NCBI RefSeq assembly: GCF_003946205.1
Contig: NZ_RHOS01000005.1
Span: 62,001 to 126,000 of the forward strand
Source of the DNA: Companilactobacillus keshanensis
GTDB taxonomy: Bacteria > Bacillota > Bacilli > Lactobacillales > Lactobacillaceae
Length of the DNA: 64,000 nucleotides
Direction of reading: 5' to 3'
A program made the translations under genes and the position numbers. The notes under the pieces are model-generated. The model saw nothing but the letters and a program-made list of their open reading frames with translations. It had not been told where the DNA came from and did no database searches. Of this stretch, positions 17,560 through 25,983 are shown one piece after another (within the stretch, counting starts at the first letter, position 1; every line of letters starts with the position of its first letter).

Positions 17560-19909
17560 AATCTAGATTTTCCCAAAATCCCTCAATTGTTTCTTTTAAC
17601 TGTGGTAACGATCGAATCTTCTTATAATTTTGCCAATGATCAGGAAACAATGTTGTATACCGAGTATTAGCGAATCTTTGGTCCAGCAATAAAATAATTC
17701 CGACATCTTTATTGCTTCGTATCAGTCGTCCTGCAGCTTGTAAAACATTATTCATCCCCGGCAACTGGTAAGCATATGCAAATCCCTGCCCGTTATCTTG
17801 ATCATAATAATTACGGATCAAATTATTTTCTGAACTCAACCCTGGTAAGCCGACACTAACGATTCCAACACCAATAAGGCGGGTCCCGTTTAGGTCTATT
17901 CCTTCTGAAAATATCCCACCTAAAACGCAAAATCCCACTAGTGTTTCTTTAGGATCTACTCGAAATTGTTCAAGAAATTGCTGACGAGCAATCCCATCCA
18001 TTTCATTTTGCTGTTCAATAATTCTTACATCTGGACAAGTCTTTTCAAAGGCATCCTCAATTTGTCGCAAATATCCATATGAAGGAAAGAAGAATAAATA
18101 ATTGCCCGTTTTAGCTTCAATCATGGTTTTCAAACTAGATACGATGGAACTTTCACTGTATTTTCTTTGACTATAAGTTGTCTGAATATATTGTGTCACT
18201 AAAATATCTTGATTCTGTGGGGGAAATGGTGAAGGTAAACGATATGCCAAACTATTATCGATCCCGCCAAGAACGTTTTGATAATAATCCATTGGTGTCA
18301 AAGTTGCCGAAAAAAGAACTGCACCAGATCCCAATTTCATCGAATTATCCAAGAAATCACTGGGATCAAGGCACAATTGTTTCACTACCACAAGATTACC
18401 ATCCAAAATGATTCTTGTATGATAAGTGTCATTGTACAAATTGCCAATTTTAACAAAGGTCAAACAATTAAAAAAATAGTCTTGAACTGCCTTGGTCAAC
18501 TCGGAAGGTTTTTGCTGCTGCATCCAATCAGTAATGAATTCATCAAATTTTCGGAAGACTTTTAATAATTTTTCTGGTGCCTCATCAGTAATATACTCAT
18601 CCTGATCTTCTAAATCATCTGTAATTTGCTTAAAACAGCGATTAACTTTTTTGAGTTGCTTCTGCAAATTTTCACTGGCCTGTGTTTTATCTTTTTTAGC
18701 CAGCCTTAATAAATTAGCAATCGGTTGATTACTGATTTCTGCAGAATACATATCACGAGATCGACTGACCAAATTATGTGCTTCATCGATCAAAAAGAAG
18801 TTATCAGGATCACTTTCGGTAAAGAAACGTTGTAAATAAACTAATGGATCAAATAAATAATTATAGTCGCAAATAATAACATCACAAAAAAGTGAAGTAT
18901 CCAACGAAAATTCAAACGGATCAAGCGTATGTTTACGAGCATACCTTTCGATAACTGGTCGAGTTAAAACATCTTCATGTGTCAAAATATCTTTCAAGGC
19001 TGGTTTGAGTCGATCATAATATCCGATCATATAAGGATTCTCTTCCGGCAAAAGATCTTGTTCTTCAGCAAATTTAATCTGTTCCTTGGCGGTCAAAGTA
19101 ATACTTTTTATATGCAGACCGTCTTCTTCCATCATCTGAATAGCCTCCTCAGCTACATGACGAGTACTTTGTTTAGCCGTCAGATAGAACAGTCGCTCGA
19201 TCATATCTTTACCCATGGCCTTAACTGCTGGGAAAATAGTTGAAATAGTTTTACCAGTTCCAGTTGGTGCCTCAACAAACAATCTTTTCTGAAGATAAAT
19301 GGTTTTATAAACCGCTCCGGCAAGTTCGTGCTGTCCAGTACGAAATTCTGAAAATGGAAAAGGCAGATTTTTAATAGATTCATTACGAGTCTTACGCATA
19401 TCAGTGCGTAATTTTAACCAATACTCGTACTCATCGATCAACTTATTAAAAAACTTAGTTAATTGTGCTTTGCTAAAAGCCTTTTTGACTCTAGTTATTT
19501 TTTCGTTAGTAACCTGAAAATAGGTCAACTGTAAAGTTACTTCTTGATAATCCTCATCTTGCAACAATAGATAGCCATATACTTTGACCTGACCCCAGTA
19601 TAAATCGTTAGTATTTTCGGTTAAGTCCTCGTATGATTGATCTGAAGTCTTGATCTCCTCGATCAAGGCCCCGTCATCAGAAGTTTGAATTCCATCCGCG
19701 CGACCAGAAATTACATATTCTTGATCGTTCATGGTAACAGCTTTTTTTAAATAAACTTCACTTTCATAGTCAGGTGGCCGGTGGCTTTGAAGTTTCCGGT
19801 GTATCCTAGCTCCGGCTAAGGCAGTATTTTGACTATTTTTGGTTTCAACTAGATCACCTTTTCGCAAAACAAATTCAACTAGTTGTCTAATTCCGATCTT
19901 AGTTGTCAT
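17558..19909 (-). CDS. DinG/XPD-like DNA helicase with N-terminal PD-(D/E)XK nuclease-like domain
   Basis: 783-residue superfamily 2 helicase of the DinG/XPD type. The N-terminal 180 residues look like a PD-(D/E)XK nuclease or Cas4-like fold (GRADG near 68 and EEIKT near 84). Walker A EAPTGTGKT is near residue 215, the DEAH box LIDEAHNL near 375, and motif VI QAAGRLIRS near 735. The region between Walker A and DEAH, where relatives carry four iron-sulfur cysteines, has none at the expected places (it reads EEQDLLPEENPY and TLDPFEFSL). It starts at ATG 19909 after GGAGGG. An SOS box lies in its promoter, which supports a DNA-repair role. I give no symbol because dinG proper differs in domain layout. 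Confidence 0.88.
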   Translation of the reverse strand: MTTKIGIRQLVEFVLRKGDLVETKNSQNTALAGARIHRKLQSHRPPDYESEVYLKKAVTMNDQEYVISGRADGIQTSDDGALIEEIKTSDQSYEDLTENTNDLYWGQVKVYGYLLLQDEDYQEVTLQLTYFQVTNEKITRVKKAFSKAQLTKFFNKLIDEYEYWLKLRTDMRKTRNESIKNLPFPFSEFRTGQHELAGAVYKTIYLQKRLFVEAPTGTGKTISTIFPAVKAMGKDMIERLFYLTAKQSTRHVAEEAIQMMEEDGLHIKSITLTAKEQIKFAEEQDLLPEENPYMIGYYDRLKPALKDILTHEDVLTRPVIERYARKHTLDPFEFSLDTSLFCDVIICDYNYLFDPLVYLQRFFTESDPDNFFLIDEAHNLVSRSRDMYSAEISNQPIANLLRLAKKDKTQASENLQKQLKKVNRCFKQITDDLEDQDEYITDEAPEKLLKVFRKFDEFITDWMQQQKPSELTKAVQDYFFNCLTFVKIGNLYNDTYHTRIILDGNLVVVKQLCLDPSDFLDNSMKLGSGAVLFSATLTPMDYYQNVLGGIDNSLAYRLPSPFPPQNQDILVTQYIQTTYSQRKYSESSIVSSLKTMIEAKTGNYLFFFPSYGYLRQIEDAFEKTCPDVRIIEQQNEMDGIARQQFLEQFRVDPKETLVGFCVLGGIFSEGIDLNGTRLIGVGIVSVGLPGLSSENNLIRNYYDQDNGQGFAYAYQLPGMNNVLQAAGRLIRSNKDVGIILLLDQRFANTRYTTLFPDHWQNYKKIRSLPQLKETIEGFWENLD

Positions 19910-19943
19910 ACTGCTACCCTCCTACTTGAAATCATCATTTATC

Positions 19944-19949
19944 ATTATA
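19944..19949 (-). promoter_or_regulatory. -10 box of the DinG-like gene promoter
   Basis: Minus-strand TATAAT with CAGACA (matching the TTGACA consensus at four of six bases) 17 bases upstream. The LexA-type box fills the spacer between them. Confidence 0.65.
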
Positions 19950-19962
19950 AAACACACGTTCG
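19949..19962 (-). promoter_or_regulatory. LexA/DinR-type SOS box of the DinG-like gene
   Basis: Minus strand reads CGAACGTGTGTTTT, matching 13 of 14 positions of the Gram-positive LexA consensus CGAACRNRYGTTYG. It overlaps the promoter spacer, the expected place for repression. Confidence 0.7.
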
Positions 19963-20061
19963 TAATTGTCTGTAAAAAAAGAGACTGTATTCTAAATCAG
20001 TTATTATCGATTTTTATGTATTATAATGTAATTAACTAATCTGAAAGTAGAGATCTTCAAA

Positions 20062-20718
20062 TTGAGTAAAATTAAGAAAGCTTTCTCCAGAAGATATATC
20101 ATCACCAATGAGGTATTCAGTGCAATCACGCACGGTATCGGTATTATTCTGGCTATCATTGGTGCAGTATTTTTATTGATCAAAGGATTTAAGAGCGGTG
20201 ATGCTCTGACAATAACGGCTTATTTTATCTATGCGTTCACATTATTCTTCTTATACTTGAGTTCAACCTTATTTCACAGTTTGTACTTCACCAAAGCACA
20301 GCGAGTCTTCCAAATTTTTGACCACAGTTCAATTTTTCTATTGATTGCTGGCACGTATACTCCATACTGTTTATTAGCTCTTAGAGGTACAGTATTCGGT
20401 ATTGTGATTCTATCGGTCATCTGGGTCTTAGCAATTTTTGGAATACTTTACAAAATCTTCAATGTTGGTAAGTTCAAATACTTCGAAACACTTCTATATG
20501 TTCTAATGGGTTGGGCCATTGTCGTTGCGATGAAGCCACTCTATCAATCCATTGGCGCAACTGGCATTTGGTTATTAGTATTTGGTGGCATCGCATTTAC
20601 TTTAGGAGCCGGTGTCTACCTGTTAAAGAATCTCAAATATGTACATGTGATCTGGCATATTTTTGTGATGATCGGTACGACATTGATGTTCTTTTCAGTT
20701 TATCTATATGTCAATTAA
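20062..20718 (+). CDS. Hemolysin III / PAQR family membrane protein
   Basis: 218-residue protein with seven predicted membrane segments of the hemolysin III (YqfA/PAQR) family. Conserved metal-type residues are visible: THGIG near residue 25, SSTLFHSLYF near 70, FDHSSIFLLIAGTYTPY near 90 and HVIWHIFVMIG near 195. PAQR members are thought to be zinc-dependent membrane hydrolases or membrane-fluidity regulators; toxicity should not be assumed from the name. The start is a TTG at 20062; a TATAAT at 20022-20027 is a likely -10 box. It is a single gene divergent from the helicase. Confidence 0.88.
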   Translation: MSKIKKAFSRRYIITNEVFSAITHGIGIILAIIGAVFLLIKGFKSGDALTITAYFIYAFTLFFLYLSSTLFHSLYFTKAQRVFQIFDHSSIFLLIAGTYTPYCLLALRGTVFGIVILSVIWVLAIFGILYKIFNVGKFKYFETLLYVLMGWAIVVAMKPLYQSIGATGIWLLVFGGIAFTLGAGVYLLKNLKYVHVIWHIFVMIGTTLMFFSVYLYVN

Positions 20719-20731
20719 TTGAATAATTTAA

Positions 20732-20773
20732 AAAACCGTTCAGTCGAAGAATTTTCGATTGGACGGTTTTTTA
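20732..20773. terminator. Bidirectional terminator between hemolysin III and dihydrofolate reductase genes
   Basis: Long hairpin AAAACCGTTCAGTCGAA / TTCGATTGGACGGTTTT with minor mismatches, A run left and T run right, between two convergent genes. Confidence 0.88.
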
Positions 20774-20805
20774 TTGAATCATTATTATTCATGAATTAGA
20801 TCTCA

Positions 20806-21291
20806 CTATTTTCGTTGATAAGTTTCAAAAACATATGGATACAAGTTCTTATCATCCACGGTACCAGATTTTTTTTCAATCAATTTAAACTGACTATAAT
20901 CCAAATATATCATCTTAACATCCCCATCAAATTCATGATCGATCCGAGTAACATAAAGTCGATCAACGATATCCTTGAAGGTATTAAAAATTTTGCTACC
21001 ACCAATAACAACTATTTCAGAATCATCTTCATACTTAGACAACTCCGAAACATCAGTTATCAAAACAGCCGGATCACTAACTTGATAATTAGGATTTCTC
21101 GACATCACAATATTTAAACGCTTTGGTAACGGTCCATTAGGAAAACTTTCATAAGTCCTGCGACCCATAACGATAGTTTTACCGATCGTCAATTCTTTAA
21201 AACGTTTCATATCATTTGGCAAAGTCCAAGGCAATTGACCTTTATAGCCAATAACGTGATTTTTATCTTCGGCCCACAAAAAGCTGATCAT
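20806..21291 (-). CDS. folA: Dihydrofolate reductase
   Basis: NADPH-dependent reduction of dihydrofolate to tetrahydrofolate, 161 residues. Motifs: the substrate loop VIGYKGQLPWTLPNDMKRFKE, with the active-site Asp in place at PNDM; TIVMGRRTYESFP with the NADPH-binding Gly-Arg-Arg; and VVIGGSKIF. It follows thyA by 13 bases, so the enzyme that regenerates tetrahydrofolate is co-expressed with the one that consumes methylenetetrahydrofolate. The ATG follows GGAGAG. It ends at the bidirectional terminator. Confidence 0.95.
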   Translation of the reverse strand: MISFLWAEDKNHVIGYKGQLPWTLPNDMKRFKELTIGKTIVMGRRTYESFPNGPLPKRLNIVMSRNPNYQVSDPAVLITDVSELSKYEDDSEIVVIGGSKIFNTFKDIVDRLYVTRIDHEFDGDVKMIYLDYSQFKLIEKKSGTVDDKNLYPYVFETYQRK

Positions 21292-21304
21292 ATCTATCTC
21301 TCCT

Positions 21305-22255
21305 TTAAACGGCGACGGGTGCCTTGATTGCTGGTGCTGGATCGTAACCGATCAGTTTAATATCTGTTGTATCAAGATCAAAAATACTCTTGTCGGAATT
21401 TATTTCCAGCTTGGGGCCTTTAACAGGTTGTCTCGACAATTGCAATTTAACTTGTTCAATATGATTTGAATAAATGTGCGCATCTCCAAGAGTATGAATG
21501 AATTCTCCTACTTCTAGTCCAGTCTCTCTGGCAATGATATGTGTCAGTAAAGCATAACTAGCAATATTAAATGGCACACCTAAGAATAGATCACCACTTC
21601 TTTGATAGAGTTGGCAGGATAACTTACCGTCATTTACATAAAATTGGAATAGCGTGTGACACGGAGGCAATGCCATTGTAGGAACATCTTCCGGATTCCA
21701 TGCACTAACGATCAACCGACGTGAATCTGGTGTGGTCTTTATTTGTTCGATCACATTCTTGATTTGATCGATAAACCCACCCTCACGTGTTTGCCAATGA
21801 CGCCACTGAGAACCATAGACAAATCCCAGATCACCATATTTCTTTGCAAAATCATCATCAGTTAGTATCTTTTGATCAAAGGATTTTTTTTCAACTTTAT
21901 AATCTTTAGCAAATTCTATATCAACTAAACTACGATGGCCAAAGTCAGTCATGTCTGGGCCTTTATAGTCAGGACTCTCAATATATTTCTTAAAAGCCCA
22001 TTCATCCCAAATATGATTTTTATGTTCAAGCAAATACCTAATATTCGTATCACCATGTAAAAACCAGAGTAATTCACTTTTGATCAATCCAAAAGGAACT
22101 TTTTTAGTCGTCAATAGTGGAAATGAGTCCTGCAGATCAAATCTCATCTGATATCCAAAAGTACTAATTGTTCCCGTACCTGTTCGATCGGATTTTTGAT
22201 GACCCTTTTCTAAAACATATTTCAACAAGTCTAAATATTGCTGTTCATTGTTCAT
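21305..22255 (-). CDS. thyA: Thymidylate synthase
   Basis: Methylates dUMP to dTMP with methylenetetrahydrofolate, 316 residues; this is the longer Lactobacillus-type form with an insertion of about 50 residues after residue 90, rather than the 264-residue E. coli type. Motifs: [11 protein letters not shown] at the start, the nucleophile Cys in [31 protein letters not shown] and the C-terminal PAIKAPVAV. It lies between the ABC-F gene (11 bases upstream) and folA (13 bases downstream), probably one operon. Confidence 0.96.
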   Translation of the reverse strand: MNNEQQYLDLLKYVLEKGHQKSDRTGTGTISTFGYQMRFDLQDSFPLLTTKKVPFGLIKSELLWFLHGDTNIRYLLEHKNHIWDEWAFKKYIESPDYKGPDMTDFGHRSLVDIEFAKDYKVEKKSFDQKILTDDDFAKKYGDLGFVYGSQWRHWQTREGGFIDQIKNVIEQIKTTPDSRRLIVSAWNPEDVPTMALPPCHTLFQFYVNDGKLSCQLYQRSGDLFLGVPFNIASYALLTHIIARETGLEVGEFIHTLGDAHIYSNHIEQVKLQLSRQPVKGPKLEINSDKSIFDLDTTDIKLIGYDPAPAIKAPVAV

Positions 22256-22265
22256 TTATTTTCTC

Positions 22266-24155
22266 CTAGGCAAATTGACCTAAATATTCCCAACGCTCCA
22301 TTAGTTTATCAGCTTCGGCATTCTTTTCGTCCAATTCACGTTGATAATCCATTAATTTTTGATAGTCATTATTATCATCAGTTAATTGTTTCTTTAGGAC
22401 AGTGATCTCGTCGTCCAATTTTTCTATCTTAGGTTCCAACTTATCAAATTCCATTTGTTCTGAATAAGTTAATTTAGTTTTTTCAGCTGATTTCTGCTCA
22501 GGTTGATCAGCCTTTTCTTCAGCTTTTTTTTCCTTAACCTCTTCATTCTTCTCTTGACTCATCTTTTTAACATACTCTGAATATGAGTCGTAACTTTCTT
22601 GAATATTACCGTTGCCTTTAAATATCAACAATTTATCGGCTACTTTATCTAGGAAGTAACGGTCATGGGATACAGCCATAACTGTCCCTTTGAAGTTCTC
22701 CAAGTAATTTTCAAGAATCGTCAAAGTACCAATATCCAAATTATTGGTTGGCTCATCCAAAAGCAAAACATTTGGTTGTTTGATCAAAATTGCTAACAGA
22801 TACAACCGTCTCTTTTCACCACCAGATAGCTCACGAATATAAGCACCTTGCATCTTGTGATCGAACATAAAAGTATCAAGTAATTGTGAAGCTGACATTG
22901 ACTCACCATCAGAATTTCTGACACCTTGTCCAATACCTTCGAGATAACGGATAACACGTTTTTCAGGGTCCATATCTTCAGTGTACTGAGTATAATATCC
23001 AATTTTAACTGTTTGTCCAGTTTTGATCTCACCTGAATCCAACGGAATCTTATTTACGATCGTATTCAAAAAGGTAGTTTTCCCAGAACCATTTGCCCCA
23101 GTAATACCGATTCTATCCCCTCTAGTAACTAAGTAATTAAAGTCATCAATGATAACTTGATTATCAAATTTGAGGCTAGCATCTTTGATATTGAAAACAT
23201 CATTACCCAATCGTTGTTGAGCAATATCAATTGTCATATCCATTTTAGCTTCAGGTTTATTTTGAAGATCTTCTTTCAAATCCTGAAAACGATCTTTTCT
23301 AGCTTGTTGTTTTGTTCCACGAGCCTTAACACCAGCACGCATCCATTCCAGTTCTTGTTTGAACATTTGTGTCTTGTGATGTTGTTCAGAATTGTAGATC
23401 TCTTCATTTGTTGCTTTTTGCTGTAAGTATTTCTCATAGTTACCAGAATATTCGGTAATATTTTGATTTTCCAACTCAAAAATTCGAGTTGAAACTTTAT
23501 TTAAGAAGTAACGATCATGGGTCACGAATAATACGGAGCCACGATATTTATTCAAATAACCTTCCAACCAGTCAATAGCCTCATAATCCAAGTGGTTAGT
23601 AGGCTCATCTAAAATCAATAGATCAGAGTCAGAGATCAAAGCCTGTGCTAAGGCTACACGTCTCTGTTGACCACCAGATAGTTCCTTAACTAATTTATCA
23701 AGTTCAGTTATGCCAAGCTTATTCAGGATCGATTTAACATCAGATTCCATTTGCCAAGCCTCAGCAGCATTCATTCTTTCTTGTAGCTTAAAGAATTCAT
23801 CCTGAATTTTTTTATCAGTCGAATTATTGTTAAACTGCGCTAATGATTTTTCATATTGACGGATCAATTTAAATTGCTCACCATTACCTGCAAAAATAGC
23901 ATCAATAACTGACAAATTTTCATCAAGCTCTGGTTGCTGTCTGAGATAAGTCATTTTATAGTCCTTGGGTTTTTCCATGTCGATCGTATTTAGTTCATTA
24001 GTATTAACGATCCCGTCAAGGAGTGTTGTTTTACCAGCACCATTCAAACCAAGCAGACCGATTCGATCTCCTTCATTAACTGTAAAGGTCACATCTTTAA
24101 AAAGGGTTCTTTCTCCAAAAGTTTTGGAGGCATTAGATATATTCAAAGTTTTCAA
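22266..24155 (-). CDS. ABC-F family ATPase (Uup-like)
   Basis: Soluble ABC protein with two nucleotide-binding domains and no membrane segments; ABC-F proteins act on the ribosome. Walker A motifs GLNGAGKTTLL and GANGSGKTTFL, signatures LSGGQQRRVALAQ and LSGGEKRRLYL, and Walker B LLILDEPTNHLD and LLLDEPTNNLD are all intact. A charged linker rich in Lys and Glu leads to a C-terminal coiled coil, as in Uup. The TTG at 24155 (protein MKTLNISNAS) is preferred because GGTGA lies five bases before it; a GTG further upstream overlaps that site. Antibiotic resistance is not implied. Probably co-transcribed with thyA-folA. Confidence 0.9.
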   Translation of the reverse strand: MKTLNISNASKTFGERTLFKDVTFTVNEGDRIGLLGLNGAGKTTLLDGIVNTNELNTIDMEKPKDYKMTYLRQQPELDENLSVIDAIFAGNGEQFKLIRQYEKSLAQFNNNSTDKKIQDEFFKLQERMNAAEAWQMESDVKSILNKLGITELDKLVKELSGGQQRRVALAQALISDSDLLILDEPTNHLDYEAIDWLEGYLNKYRGSVLFVTHDRYFLNKVSTRIFELENQNITEYSGNYEKYLQQKATNEEIYNSEQHHKTQMFKQELEWMRAGVKARGTKQQARKDRFQDLKEDLQNKPEAKMDMTIDIAQQRLGNDVFNIKDASLKFDNQVIIDDFNYLVTRGDRIGITGANGSGKTTFLNTIVNKIPLDSGEIKTGQTVKIGYYTQYTEDMDPEKRVIRYLEGIGQGVRNSDGESMSASQLLDTFMFDHKMQGAYIRELSGGEKRRLYLLAILIKQPNVLLLDEPTNNLDIGTLTILENYLENFKGTVMAVSHDRYFLDKVADKLLIFKGNGNIQESYDSYSEYVKKMSQEKNEEVKEKKAEEKADQPEQKSAEKTKLTYSEQMEFDKLEPKIEKLDDEITVLKKQLTDDNNDYQKLMDYQRELDEKNAEADKLMERWEYLGQFA

Positions 24156-24210
24156 ATAATTCACCACGTATTTTCTTAATTACTTAATATTCTAGTCGAA
24201 CGAAGGCATT

Positions 24211-24248
24211 AAAAAAAGAGGTTGGGCTAATTAATAGCCCTACCTCTT
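24211..24248 (-). terminator. Terminator after the gene at 24.3-24.7 kb
   Basis: AAGAGGT-T-GGGCTA / TAGCCC-T-ACCTCTT hairpin with one mismatch and a run of seven T on the minus strand. Confidence 0.88.
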
Positions 24249-24253
24249 AAATA

Positions 24254-24718
24254 TTACAATTGGTTTCTGTACAAATCAAAAACTGTATGTGCAGGGTCAA
24301 TTGTTAAATAAAGATTGCCATTCTTCTTTGAAATTGCAGATGATTGATAAATGTTATCTAAACCATCAACATCTTTCTTCTTGAATGGGAAGTAAATTTG
24401 TAATGGATCTTTATCTTCGTCATCTTCAAAAACAAGATCACATTTTTCAATATCTTGAAACTTCATGATACGGTTGAACATTCCATCGGCCATTGCAGCT
24501 GTAGAAACATCAGCATCTTTAATATAGTCAGCATCTGGAAGAATCTCGATTCTGAAGCGTTTACATGGATGGATCTCTTGCATTCTACCTCCTGCAATAC
24601 GTCCATAACTAGTTGTAACACGGCTTAGCCAGACATCGCTCATTTCACTATGACTAACTGTCCAAGTATCATCGTTTCTAAAATAGAACTTCAATTCTTT
24701 AAATACATGCTTTGACAT
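24254..24718 (-). CDS. Protein of unknown function
   Basis: 154 residues, cytoplasmic by appearance: no signal peptide or membrane segment. I do not recognise the family. It starts KHVFKELKFYFRNDDTW, has a central GRIAGGRMQEIHPCKRFRIEI block and several acidic stretches (FEDDEDKDP), and ends TIDPAHTVFDLYRNQL. The alternation of hydrophobic and charged residues suggests a mixed alpha/beta fold. It has a good Shine-Dalgarno (AAAGGGTGAT) and its own strong terminator, and sits between cca and the ABC-F gene, so it is a real gene rather than a chance frame. Confidence 0.75.
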   Translation of the reverse strand: MSKHVFKELKFYFRNDDTWTVSHSEMSDVWLSRVTTSYGRIAGGRMQEIHPCKRFRIEILPDADYIKDADVSTAAMADGMFNRIMKFQDIEKCDLVFEDDEDKDPLQIYFPFKKKDVDGLDNIYQSSAISKKNGNLYLTIDPAHTVFDLYRNQL

Positions 24719-24763
24719 ATTATCACCCTTTCAATACTTTATTAACTTAATGATACCACAGCA

Positions 24764-25966
24764 TTAACGATTGCTTAACACATAAACTTTTAATTCATCA
24801 AAATAATTGGAAACGTTTTCTCTAACTACGGCTTTTTCGACATTTTTTAGCATTTTGCCTATTTCTGGACCTGGTTCAATACCCAAGATCTTGATCAAAT
24901 CACTCCCGGTAATAGCCAAATCATGACTCGATTTAATCGGTATTTGTTCGACTGCTTCTGAAAGTTTATTATATTCAATTTTAATATCAAATAATTGACA
25001 CAATGTGACTACCCGATCGAAATTGTCGATACCTAAACTATATATCTCCCAAGTATCAAAATTTTTATCAGCAAATAACTCCAACATTTCATAAGTCGAC
25101 AAAGTAATCTCACGAGTTTTATTGGAAACCTTCCAAACCCGTAATAGTTTATTCAAATCTGGATCAGTTAAATGTAAAACAAATCCAATTGCGGCCCAGA
25201 CGGCTTCTTCATCCATAAACTTAACCGGTTCTAATTCAGTTAACTTCACTAATGATGAACCATGCTTTTTCATGCCAGGAGCATAGTCACAGAGCTTGAA
25301 GGTTAAGAAATTGGCAAAACCTTTTCGCCATGCTTGACCGAGCATCATTTTAATGAATTCCTCGCGGGTTCGTTCAACGGCGATTTTTTCTAATAAGTGT
25401 GCATTTAAAGAAATTGCTTCAGCTGTCTTATCTTCGATCTTAAAATTCAATTGAGATTGAAATCTGACTGCACGCATCATTCGCAAAGCATCTTCATGGA
25501 AACGTTCTTCAGCTTTGCCAACGGCACGGATCAAATGATCATCAAGATCCCTTAATCCATCGAATTTATCGATAACATTGGCATTACGATCTAAAGCCAA
25601 TGCATTAATAGTAAAATCACGTCGTTTGAGGTCATCTTCCAATGAACGAACAAATGTCACTTGATCAGGACGTCTGTAATCCTGATAACCCGACTCGGTT
25701 CTAAAAGTTGTGATCTCATACGATGATCCACTAAAAAGAACCGTCACAGTACCATGTTGAATTCCGGTATCGACGGTATGCTTAAAGATTTCTTTTATTT
25801 CTTCTGGATAGGCACTTGTGGCTATATCCACATCATGGATCGGTAATCCTAAGATATGATCACGTACACTTCCGCCAACAAAATAGGCCTCATATCCGGC
25901 CTGTTCAATTTCTTTTAAGACTGGCAGAGCTCTTTTAAAGTCTGCAGGAAGTTCTTTCATACGCAT
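24764..25966 (-). CDS. cca: CCA tRNA nucleotidyltransferase
   Basis: Adds or repairs the 3' CCA of tRNAs without a template, 400 residues, class II. The head domain shows GGSVRDHILG near residue 31, HDVDIATSA with the two catalytic aspartates, and RRDFTINALALD; the neck has the RMMRAVRFQSQL motif. The C-terminal body is helical. Two ATG codons lie at 25966 and 25960; the first has GAGGT at six bases. It follows the TPR protein gene by 17 bases, an arrangement common in lactobacilli. Confidence 0.95.
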   Translation of the reverse strand: MRMKELPADFKRALPVLKEIEQAGYEAYFVGGSVRDHILGLPIHDVDIATSAYPEEIKEIFKHTVDTGIQHGTVTVLFSGSSYEITTFRTESGYQDYRRPDQVTFVRSLEDDLKRRDFTINALALDRNANVIDKFDGLRDLDDHLIRAVGKAEERFHEDALRMMRAVRFQSQLNFKIEDKTAEAISLNAHLLEKIAVERTREEFIKMMLGQAWRKGFANFLTFKLCDYAPGMKKHGSSLVKLTELEPVKFMDEEAVWAAIGFVLHLTDPDLNKLLRVWKVSNKTREITLSTYEMLELFADKNFDTWEIYSLGIDNFDRVVTLCQLFDIKIEYNKLSEAVEQIPIKSSHDLAITGSDLIKILGIEPGPEIGKMLKNVEKAVVRENVSNYFDELKVYVLSNR

Positions 25967-25983
25967 AAAAATACCTCACCTTT

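Noticed and set aside
19201-19383. Small frame within the helicase gene, same strand
   Set aside because: It lies wholly inside the helicase coding region in another frame and has no ribosome site.
20062-20718. Hemolysin III as a toxin gene
   Set aside because: The family is a widespread membrane-protein family (PAQR-like); no toxin context.
24808-24821. cre-like sequence TGGAAACGTTTTCT
   Set aside because: It lies inside the cca coding region, misses two consensus positions and has no promoter nearby.
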